NCBI RefSeq assembly: GCF_900129005.1
Contig: NZ_FQUN01000006.1
Span: forward strand, 1 to 64,000
Direction of reading: 5' to 3'
Length of the DNA stretch: 64,000 nucleotides
Source: Leeuwenhoekiella marinoflava DSM 3653
GTDB taxonomy: Bacteria; Bacteroidota; Bacteroidia; Flavobacteriales; Flavobacteriaceae
A program made the position numbers and the translations under genes. Every line of letters begins with the position of its first letter. Position 1 is the stretch's first letter. The notes under the pieces are model-generated. The model did no database searches, was not told the DNA's origin, and saw nothing but the letters and a program-made list of their open reading frames with translations. Of this stretch, positions 51,911-59,627 are shown piece after piece.

Positions 51911-52641
51911 TGCGTTGCATACTTGTAGACGATGAGCCCCTGGCGCTTGATGTGCTCTCTTCATACTTGGAAAAAGTAGAAGGTTTTGAGCTGGTTGCTC
52001 GTTGCACAAATCCCTTAGAAGCAATACGTATTATAAGTGAACAAAGCATTGATCTTGTATTTTTAGATATTGAAATGCCCAATCTTTCGGGCATAGACTT
52101 AGTCAAATCTTTAGATCGTCTGCCTCAGTTTATTTTCACAACAGCCTATCCGCAATATGCTTTAGAAGGTTTTGACCTTAATGCAACAGATTATTTAGTA
52201 AAACCAGTGCCTTTTCCGCGCTTTTTAAAAGCAGTAGCAAGGGCCAAAGAAAAGCACGAAGCAGCAACGCATAAAACAGTAGAAATAAAGCCCGTTATAC
52301 AAACAGCAGTAACAGGAAATATGCCCGATTTTATATTTGTAAAGTCTGAATATGAGAATGTTAAAATAAACATTGCAGACATCAAATATATGCAGGGATT
52401 AAAAGACTACATTAAAATTTATACACAACAATCTGATAGGGCTATTTTGACTTTAAGCAGTTTTAAAGAGTTACTAGATAAATTACCTGCGGCTAGTTTT
52501 TTAAGGGTACACCGCAGTTATGTAGTGAATGTGAATGCTATTAGAGCGGTGCAGAAAAGCAAAATTTTAATTGGTGATATACGTATTCCTATTGGCGATA
52601 CCTATAAAGATGAGGTATTGAAGCAGCTTAACATTAGCTGA
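51910..52641 (+). CDS. LytTR response regulator of the kelch/DUF4907 module
   Basis: 243 residues: acidic pocket VDDE (6-9), phosphorylated Asp53 (FLDIEMP), Lys in LVKPVPF, then LytTR (DIKYMQGLKDYIKIYT, FLRVHRSYVVNVNAI). Overlaps the kinase by one base. It probably controls the surface-protein genes just upstream or the divergent pair. Confidence 0.92.
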   Translation: MRCILVDDEPLALDVLSSYLEKVEGFELVARCTNPLEAIRIISEQSIDLVFLDIEMPNLSGIDLVKSLDRLPQFIFTTAYPQYALEGFDLNATDYLVKPVPFPRFLKAVARAKEKHEAATHKTVEIKPVIQTAVTGNMPDFIFVKSEYENVKINIADIKYMQGLKDYIKIYTQQSDRAILTLSSFKELLDKLPAASFLRVHRSYVVNVNAIRAVQKSKILIGDIRIPIGDTYKDEVLKQLNIS

Positions 52642-52647
52642 ACCGTT

Positions 52648-53298
52648 CTAGAATTCTAGAAGAAGTAAGTAGGCATCGCCGGTAAGGGCTTCTAATGCTA
52701 CTTGATCAGTATCCCAACAACAAAGTGCCTCGCCGGTTTCCAGAAGTCTGTTTTCAAACTCAAAAGCACCTTGAAGCACATATGCAAAAACAGAGTTTGA
52801 AGAGTCGTTGAACTGATAAATACGTTCTTTTCTAACTTCAAAATTACCCAGATTTAAATAGAGTTGACTATCAGAATATTTATAGACTTCCTTCAATGTG
52901 TTTAATGTGTTTAGAGTGTAGTCTACTGTTCTTTTGGCGGTCTCATTGGTACTTTTTATAGCAATAATAAGAAAGCGTACCGTATGCTCTGGATATACAT
53001 TTTTAAACCTCAGTTTGCTTCCTGCTTTAATATAAAATGATGCAACTTGATTGATGTGTGCAAACTCATTTATACCGGGAGCATAAAGTTCTACGGCTCC
53101 AAATAGGGGAATAATCAATACATTAGAAGAAGAGGTTATCCACCTATTCAAGGTCTCCCCTGGAAGAATAAATAAATCACTAAATAGTTCAAAGTTGGTA
53201 GCTTTTTTAGGATTGCCTATAGCTCTGATCTCGCGACCTATTTTGTCTTTTTCCTGTCTTCTGTAAAATTGAGCAGGAGCTTGAGTGATACGTTGCAT
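52648..53298 (-). CDS. Pirin-like bicupin protein
   Basis: 216 residues with two cupin halves; the C-terminal half (FAYVLQGAFEFENRLLETGE, ALCCWDTDQVALEALTGDAY) resembles the C-terminal domain of pirin/YhaK-type proteins. The N-terminal metal-binding HxH motif is not evident, so quercetinase activity is uncertain. It stands convergent with the kelch-module response regulator, 6 bases away, and is followed on the minus-strand side by the intradiol dioxygenase. Confidence 0.6.
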   Translation of the reverse strand: MQRITQAPAQFYRRQEKDKIGREIRAIGNPKKATNFELFSDLFILPGETLNRWITSSSNVLIIPLFGAVELYAPGINEFAHINQVASFYIKAGSKLRFKNVYPEHTVRFLIIAIKSTNETAKRTVDYTLNTLNTLKEVYKYSDSQLYLNLGNFEVRKERIYQFNDSSNSVFAYVLQGAFEFENRLLETGEALCCWDTDQVALEALTGDAYLLLLEF

Positions 53299-53328
53299 AA
53301 ATGGGGTTGTTTTTATTGATAACCTGAA

Positions 53329-53370
53329 AAGGGATGATCTTTTGAGGTTTTAGGTAGATAATCATCCCTT
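53329..53370. terminator. Stem-loop after the intradiol dioxygenase
   Basis: AAGGGATGAT (53329-53338) pairs perfectly with ATCATCCCTT (53361-53370) around a 22-base loop. It stands between the dioxygenase 3' end and the pirin-like start. It could end the dioxygenase transcript, and it may bind a regulator as well. Confidence 0.6.
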
Positions 53371-53398
53371 AACAAGTACTATCAATCAAAAATTAAGG

Positions 53399-54136
53399 TT
53401 AAGCTTTTACATTTATAATGTGGTCTAGGGTGTAGCCGTCGCTTACAGAACCGCTTAGGGTAGCCAGTTCGTTTCCCACACCGTCACTAAATACATTATC
53501 ATTAGCATTATAGGTATAGTCAGACATTCCTTTTGTGTAACCATAATCTGAGGCAGCATTAACAACAACTACAGCGCTATCCTCACCTTCAGGAAAGGCA
53601 ATCTGAGTTACGAGTAATGACGTACCGGTAGTATTGTAAATGTGCACATGTATATGTGTAGAACGCCCGGTATACCATCCCGGAAATATAGATTGAAATT
53701 TAACAAGTCCATCAGCATCGCTTATTTGTCTTCCACGTAAAAAGTGATAGTTTTGGTAATTGGTGCTTTGCATTCCGCTACCGCCATATTCTGAATAATT
53801 GCCCGAGGCATCACAATGCCAGATATCAACAACGGCATTTTCAAGTTCGGCACAAGAATTCGTTACATCGCGTATAACTAAATTAATAGCGAGGGCAACA
53901 CCGGTACGGTCACCTGTAATGTCTACCCGTTCCAGATCTTCGGGATCATTGGTAGGAAAAGGTCCTGCAGTTTCAGAATTGGTTACTGCACAGTCAGAAC
54001 TGGTTGGAGTAACCGAAGCATCTCCAGAACTTGTGGAAGTTGTAGCATCATTATCTGTACTACAAGAAAAAATACCTGCACCGGTAGCAGCGATTCCCAT
54101 CAGCCCGATACCTTTTAAAAACTCCTTACGATCCAT
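53399..54136 (-). CDS. Exported intradiol ring-cleavage dioxygenase, lipoprotein-type
   Basis: 245 residues with the signal MDRKEFLKGIGLMGIAAT and a lipobox (GAGIFSC), so probably lipidated and exported. The intradiol fold is clear: SETAGPFPTNDPEDLERVDI, VVDIWHCDASGNYSEY and PGWYTGRSTHIHVHIYN. The two Tyr (SEY/GWY) and two His (THIHVH) are the ferric-iron ligands of catechol and protocatechuate 3,4-dioxygenases. The substrate would be a catechol outside the cytoplasm. Its gene lies 95 bases downstream of the LytTR regulator on the same strand. Confidence 0.9.
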   Translation of the reverse strand: MDRKEFLKGIGLMGIAATGAGIFSCSTDNDATTSTSSGDASVTPTSSDCAVTNSETAGPFPTNDPEDLERVDITGDRTGVALAINLVIRDVTNSCAELENAVVDIWHCDASGNYSEYGGSGMQSTNYQNYHFLRGRQISDADGLVKFQSIFPGWYTGRSTHIHVHIYNTTGTSLLVTQIAFPEGEDSAVVVVNAASDYGYTKGMSDYTYNANDNVFSDGVGNELATLSGSVSDGYTLDHIINVKA

Positions 54137-54231
54137 ACTACTAAATTTTTATGAATCAAATGTATGAGATAGAGTAGTGCTTCAAAAAAAGATGCGGTAA
54201 AGCTTAAAATCTTTGCGGTAAAGTGAGAATT

Positions 54232-54918
54232 CTAGCTGAAATTAGCTGTAATCTGCTCTTTATAGGTGTTACCTATAGGCAATTGCTTACCGGCAATTTC
54301 AACCAACCCTGCCTGTATTGCCTCTACTTTGGAGTTGTTTACAATAAATGATTTGTGAATACGGGTAAAGGCCGGCTTTGGCAATTTATTTAGAATGCCT
54401 TTCATAGTAGAGCGGGCAACAAGTGTAGCTTTATTTGCGCGAATAATTTTTACATAATCATCCATAGCTTCTATCATAATGATTTCATCTAGCGGAATGT
54501 TATGCAGTTTATAATCGGCTCGTATGGTGAGATGCGAATTAACTTTGGTGCTGTTTTGCTCCAACTCTAGTTCTTTTTTGACCTTTGCTACCGCTTGTTC
54601 AAAACGTTCAAAAGCAATTGGTTTTAATATATAATCACTTGCGCTAACATTAAAACCTTCTACCGCAAACTCACTGTAAGCCGTAGTAAAAATAACTTTT
54701 GTCTCTTGTTTGAGCGATTTGTATAGATCTATCCCATTTTGACGCGGCATTTGTATGTCTAGAAAAAGCAGGTCTACTTCAAATTTATTGATATAGCGCT
54801 GGGCTTCGGCCTGACTGGTAAAGGTTTTTCGCAGATTTACATAGGAGATACGCTCGCATAAAGCTTCAATGATCTGAAGAGCGAGCGGTTCATCATCTAT
54901 GGCAATGGCTTTGATCAT
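54232..54918 (-). CDS. LytTR response regulator upstream of the dioxygenase
   Basis: 228 residues: IDDEPLA pocket, Asp54 (FLDIQMP), Lys in ILKPIAF, LytTR domain (IMIEAMDDYVKIIRANKATL, FTRIHKSFIVNNSKV). Overlaps its kinase by four bases (ATGA). The dioxygenase and pirin-like genes downstream are the obvious targets. Confidence 0.92.
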   Translation of the reverse strand: MIKAIAIDDEPLALQIIEALCERISYVNLRKTFTSQAEAQRYINKFEVDLLFLDIQMPRQNGIDLYKSLKQETKVIFTTAYSEFAVEGFNVSASDYILKPIAFERFEQAVAKVKKELELEQNSTKVNSHLTIRADYKLHNIPLDEIIMIEAMDDYVKIIRANKATLVARSTMKGILNKLPKPAFTRIHKSFIVNNSKVEAIQAGLVEIAGKQLPIGNTYKEQITANFS

Positions 54919-56003
54919 ACCAGTTCAATATACAGATTTACTCGATAGATTTCTCCATCATCATCTAGCTGCAACGTGTATTTAGATGGGTATAAATGAT
55001 CCAGACGCTGCCTGGTATTTTTATGGCCTTCTTCAGAGATCGCAGGGATGAGTTTTTTGTCTACAACAATGCGATTGGTCACATTCATTTGAATACCTTT
55101 ATCCTTGGCAACTATTGATATGTTTATTTCTGAATCTTCATCGGGATTGATGCCGTACTTAAAGGCATTTTCAATATAGGTTATGAGAATAAGCGGAGCG
55201 ATCTGCAAGTTGTTTGGAGAACCTGCTATAGAGACCTGAAGCTTCACATCTTTTGACAAGCGTAGTTTTTGAAGAGCAATATAATCGCGCAGATAGTCTA
55301 ACTCTTTTTTTAGAGGAACATGGGTATTGTTGCTCTCACTCACCACATATCGCATCATCCCCGATAATTTAAGAATAGCCTCTGGAGCTTCGTCAGACTT
55401 GCGCAAGGCAAGCGCATACAAACTGTTGAGCGTATTGAATAGAAAATGCGGATTGATCTGTGCTTTTAAGTAGGAAACCTCGGCGATCAACTTTTCTTTT
55501 TGTACCTGTTTGAGATGCTCGTTGAGGCGTATCAATAGCGATAAACCCGTAACGATCGCAAATTGAAGGATGTAGCTTTTTCTAAAACTGAAAAGTGACG
55601 CTTGCTCGGGTATATTTCCGTTAGGAGGTAACGGTCGCATATTACGGGGCGGATTCATTCCCTGCGGAGGCCGTATTCCGTTTAAAGGCAAAATTCTAGC
55701 TCCCGGTTTATTAGGTTTGGGAAGCTCAAAAAAGAGATCGGGGAAAAAGGTGATAAAAACATACGAGATCATCAGAAATCCCGCAAACATCCAGTACTTT
55801 CTTTTGATGTAGTACTTCGGTATAAATACATAGTAGTTTATATGAAAGAAAACCAGAAGCAAAAAGTAGCCAAAAAAATTATACTGAAACGGCTTGATGC
55901 TCAAAAGCGCCAGACCAGATTGCAGATCTGGAGAAGTGATAAACGGGATGCTGAGCAAAACGATACCAAAAAGGAGCTGTACAAGTGGTGTGCGTAATTT
56001 CAA
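54915..56003 (-). CDS. LytS-type histidine kinase with a Pro-rich periplasmic loop
   Basis: 362 residues. Membrane helices occupy residues 8-160, broken by a Pro/Asn/Arg-rich loop at 96-135 (LNGIRPPQGMNPPRNMRPLP). The kinase core has His186 (INPHFLFNTLNSLYALA) and ITYIENAFKYGINPDEDSE for ATP. The Pro-rich loop lies outside the membrane and may sense a ligand or metal. It precedes and overlaps the response regulator. Confidence 0.92.
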   Translation of the reverse strand: MKLRTPLVQLLFGIVLLSIPFITSPDLQSGLALLSIKPFQYNFFGYFLLLVFFHINYYVFIPKYYIKRKYWMFAGFLMISYVFITFFPDLFFELPKPNKPGARILPLNGIRPPQGMNPPRNMRPLPPNGNIPEQASLFSFRKSYILQFAIVTGLSLLIRLNEHLKQVQKEKLIAEVSYLKAQINPHFLFNTLNSLYALALRKSDEAPEAILKLSGMMRYVVSESNNTHVPLKKELDYLRDYIALQKLRLSKDVKLQVSIAGSPNNLQIAPLILITYIENAFKYGINPDEDSEINISIVAKDKGIQMNVTNRIVVDKKLIPAISEEGHKNTRQRLDHLYPSKYTLQLDDDGEIYRVNLYIELV

Positions 56004-56666
56004 GTATTCAGTTTTAGAGGCTAAAGCTACTAAGAAAACAATTGGGTTGCTAAAAAATGCGGTAAACGCTTTTTTATTTGCGATTTAAATTTGACGATGT
56101 TAAGCAACCAAAGATACTCCACAAAAAGTAGTAGCGAGGGTGCAGTTATCCATAATAATTCACTTTTCGAACCTGTTAAATATCAAGTTCAGTTAAATGG
56201 TGTTTATCAGATTATAAGTTTCATCAGATCATCTTTATAAACTTACCAATAGGAATATGGGTTTCGTTTGATAATTAAATTTGATTCCCAGCTAGTTTAG
56301 GAATTTTAGAAAAGTTGATGATGTAGGATTTGTAACCTCGTATAAATCGATTTGAGGTAATGTATTTGTTCAATGGTGTAATGATTCTTGAGAAAGATGT
56401 TTTTTGTTTTCCAAAAACAGTTCGGTATAATCTGTATCGGATTTAATGGAAAGGCTGCTTTTTAATCTATAAGCTGAATCCTCAAACTTGATCAGCCAAA
56501 TTACCTGAGGCGATCTTCTGAAATTTAAAAGAACCTGCTTCAGATGATGTTGACTAGTTTTTCAACTGAGTTTACGGCGCTTTAAAGTCCTGGCAACGTA
56601 TGCTAAAGGCTATTTTGTGGTTTTGTATTACTTATTTGGAGTTCTCTTAAAAAGCATCTTAAATCA
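56004..56666. other. Spacer with an unknown degraded gene
   Basis: 663 bases upstream of the LytS kinase. The first 270 bases hold the kinase promoter. The rest contains a coding-like minus-strand region (56275-56545). Confidence 0.45.
56275..56545 (-). pseudogene. Unrecognised degraded gene
   Basis: On the minus strand SEAGSFKFQKIASGNLADQV and, in another frame, KFEDSAYRLKSSLSIKSDTD then YTELFLENKKHLSQES are joined by frame changes. They lead to PLNKYITSNRFIRGYKSYII and a stop at 56275. The amino-acid composition is protein-like in the alternating frames, which implies at least two frameshifts. I could not name the family. Confidence 0.35.
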
Positions 56667-58076
56667 TTAAGGCATACTGCTATTTAGTTTTGCTTTTAGA
56701 TCCTTTAAAGATATAGTTGCATCTATTACGGTCCCATTTTGAGAAATCAAAATATACCTCGGAATCGCAACAATATTAAAATGCGTAGCAAACGTGCTTG
56801 AAAATCCTCCTTCAGCATACAGTTTACTGCTCCCGGGTACCTGATGCTTGTCAAGCCCTTTTTGGAAAAGATCAAATGTTTTATCTATTGATATTGAAAT
56901 AACCTCTAAATCAGTCTTATACTGTTCCTGTAATTCACGCACTTTAGGAAAACTACGTATACAAGGACCACACCAAGAAGCCCAGACATCAATTAAAATA
57001 GGCTTGTTCTTATAAACCTCCTTGAAATTAATGCTTTGCTTTTGGTCATTTTGCAAACTAAAATCAGGTACTACTGTCTCTTTAGCATACCGCAGTTTAT
57101 TAGCTTTATGGCGCTCTATTTTTGCTATTAATTCTTCGTAGGTCTTTTCATTCAGATGTTCTTTATATCGTTCAACAATGTTGTGGGGAGTTGTGAGCTG
57201 AGCTTTTAAAGAGTCTGGAACAAAATCAAATTCTTCCGGATAATACTTCAGATTGTCGTACAGTATGGTCGATTTAAAAGGAGCAGGAATGTATTCCGCA
57301 ATAATATCTGAAGTAAAAACATAATGTTCTTCTGCATTACGTAAACTGTCAAGGCGCTCTCCGTACTTTTTTCTGGCAAAATATTCAAATCCTTTTTTTT
57401 CGTAAAATGATTTCAGATAATTGGCAGAAGAATAAGCCTCAAATTTTTTAAAATCGAAGAGGTCTTTATCGATATATGCATCAAATAAGCTGTCTTTTTT
57501 AGCAGAAGGAGTGCGTGTAAGTACATAATCTAAGATTGCGCTATTTTCAAAAGCCCTGTTTTCTAGTTTATTCAGGCGGTAAAAATAAGAGGTGCTATCA
57601 GGCACATAGGTGTCGAGCAAATTATTCATAAAATTGAAAAAACCTGAGGTCTGGTTTTTAAAAGTATCAAAGGAAGCGTTATAATCCCAACTCAAATCTT
57701 CAATATTTTCAGTATTATAAAATTCCTCGAGATAGGTGTTTTCTCCTTTTAAATCTCCTTCAAATACATCGCGCCCATTTTTTTGACCGATAGTCAAATC
57801 AGTTCCTGGAGTAAGAAATAATCGGGAATTTTCAGAATTTCTCTGAATATAAACATATTGCGGTCGTTTAATTTCTAACGAAATGACGGCGTTTTCTTGA
57901 GATTCTAGATTAAATGTGTCCGTTTTTGCGATTGCATTTTCTGTTATTCGCGTAGCAATAATATTATAAGGAAATTGTTCAATATCTTTAAAATGAATTA
58001 CGGCAAATTCTTGTTCTTTTTTACAACCTGAAGTCAGGAAGAGTATAAAAACAAGAAATAGTAGGTTGTTTTTCAC
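56667..58076 (-). CDS. TlpA-like thioredoxin lipoprotein
   Basis: 469 residues with a lipoprotein signal (LFLTSGCKKEQ). A long N-terminal domain (residues 30-330) of unknown fold precedes a TlpA/AhpC-TSA-like thioredoxin domain: VPDFSLQNDQKQSINFKEV, then VWASWCGPCIRSFP with the CGPC redox pair. It should catalyse disulfide exchange at the outside of the membrane. The N-terminal half is typical of Bacteroidota fusions. It precedes the iron-uptake genes on the same strand after 258 bases. Confidence 0.87.
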   Translation of the reverse strand: MKNNLLFLVFILFLTSGCKKEQEFAVIHFKDIEQFPYNIIATRITENAIAKTDTFNLESQENAVISLEIKRPQYVYIQRNSENSRLFLTPGTDLTIGQKNGRDVFEGDLKGENTYLEEFYNTENIEDLSWDYNASFDTFKNQTSGFFNFMNNLLDTYVPDSTSYFYRLNKLENRAFENSAILDYVLTRTPSAKKDSLFDAYIDKDLFDFKKFEAYSSANYLKSFYEKKGFEYFARKKYGERLDSLRNAEEHYVFTSDIIAEYIPAPFKSTILYDNLKYYPEEFDFVPDSLKAQLTTPHNIVERYKEHLNEKTYEELIAKIERHKANKLRYAKETVVPDFSLQNDQKQSINFKEVYKNKPILIDVWASWCGPCIRSFPKVRELQEQYKTDLEVISISIDKTFDLFQKGLDKHQVPGSSKLYAEGGFSSTFATHFNIVAIPRYILISQNGTVIDATISLKDLKAKLNSSMP

Positions 58077-58334
58077 AGTTACTAGATTAGAAAAGTTATT
58101 TCTAAATTTAATTATTTCTTTTAACTATCGACATCGGAAGTGTCATAGAATATGATCTGATAAAAGGAATGTATTTAAAAAATAGCAGAAGCCAATTTAC
58201 AATGAGATTGACAATGACTTTGATTATCAGTTATATTCGTTTTTAATAAAGATTTAAACAGTAGAACCATTCAAGAAATTAATCGAAAGCGAAACAGAGG
58301 AGGACGAAAATTTGCGATGATTTCAAAAATTAAA

Positions 58335-59624
58335 TCAAGCTTTTTGAACAGTCCTTTTGAGTCTGTGTTCAAAAATATACCAGCTTAAAAAAATAAAAGT
58401 CAACCATCCTAAACTGATGTAAATGATTGCTGGAAGAGATACGTGATACTTTTTAATTAGCGAAACGTACATGTATCCCATAAGAATGCCATATAAAGCC
58501 CAATTTATAAATCTCCAATTTCCCATTATGGGTTTATTGCTTTTTTTTCTTTTAATGCTCTTGCGTTTATAGGTGATCCAGATTCCGCTCAGAATTAAAG
58601 AAGATATTCCACATCCAAAAATAAACCAGATACATTTTGTTAGGATTCCTCCCCAATACCCAAAATGTAACGGGTCAACACTATCATTAATCCACATAGC
58701 AGTACTGATTTCTGATGCTTTCTGAGTAGAAAGGATAGTAGTTGTCTTAGGATTTATAAGAACCCGGTTAGCACGTTGACGTACTAGCGGGACATTGCTT
58801 TTTCCTATAACTCCTAAAACATCGGTAGCTTTTTGAGGAACATAAATATTTCCGGCCACCAATCCTGGAATTTCCTTCTGAGCCATCAGAACAGCTTTAT
58901 CATAATCTATTGTATAGGTAAGATTAACAGGAAGTTCGGTTTCGTCAGTATCTGAGAGTTGAGGGGGCTTGGGATTAACCTGTTCTCCAATCCCTGCAAT
59001 ATTGGCGCGTTCTATAAAGTACCAGATTCCTGTTATGGAAAATAAAAGGCAGAATGGAATAGACCATAAACCTACTAGCCGATGCATACTTCTAAAAAAA
59101 ACGAGTGCTCCTTTTCCGGTTTGCAATTCAAAAAGTTTATGCCACCACTTTTTATAAAAGAAGAGTGCTGTAATCAATGATGCAAGCAACATACATCCAA
59201 AAAACAAGACGACAAAGTTTCCTATTTGAAACGGAATAAATAAGTAATAATGCAGGTCTCTAAAAAAGCGCTGAATGGTTAATGCAGATTCCCCTTGAAT
59301 CTTACCCGTGTATCGGTTGGCAAATACATAACTTAGGTTCTCCTTTTCTATTTTATAAAGAATATCACATAAATAAGGTTCATTGGGGCGCATCCATAAC
59401 TGAATTTTAGCATTTGGGTATAGCTTTTCAAAATTTGAAACAATCAAATTTCTGGAAGCTAAATCCTTTTTTGGGGTAGCCCGTATTTCAGGATTAAACA
59501 GCCAGTCCATCTCGTGGCTAAGCGTAGCAAGTGTTCCCGAAAAACAGACAATAAAAAAAAGGATACTTAAGCGGATACCAATCCAGCTATGGATATTAAA
59601 AAAGAGTTTTTTAGTTAACTTCAT
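58335..59624 (-). CDS. PepSY-associated membrane protein, PiuB-like
   Basis: 429 residues with four membrane helices: the N-terminal helix (LFFNIHSWIGIRLSILFFIVC), two in the middle, and one pair at the end. PepSY-type extracytoplasmic parts lie between. HSWIG and the conserved His residues are typical of PiuB-like proteins linked to siderophore receptors, where they reduce ferric siderophores. It starts 3 bases after the receptor stop, so it is in the same operon. Confidence 0.88.
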   Translation of the reverse strand: MKLTKKLFFNIHSWIGIRLSILFFIVCFSGTLATLSHEMDWLFNPEIRATPKKDLASRNLIVSNFEKLYPNAKIQLWMRPNEPYLCDILYKIEKENLSYVFANRYTGKIQGESALTIQRFFRDLHYYLFIPFQIGNFVVLFFGCMLLASLITALFFYKKWWHKLFELQTGKGALVFFRSMHRLVGLWSIPFCLLFSITGIWYFIERANIAGIGEQVNPKPPQLSDTDETELPVNLTYTIDYDKAVLMAQKEIPGLVAGNIYVPQKATDVLGVIGKSNVPLVRQRANRVLINPKTTTILSTQKASEISTAMWINDSVDPLHFGYWGGILTKCIWFIFGCGISSLILSGIWITYKRKSIKRKKSNKPIMGNWRFINWALYGILMGYMYVSLIKKYHVSLPAIIYISLGWLTFIFLSWYIFEHRLKRTVQKA

Positions 59625-59627
59625 ATT

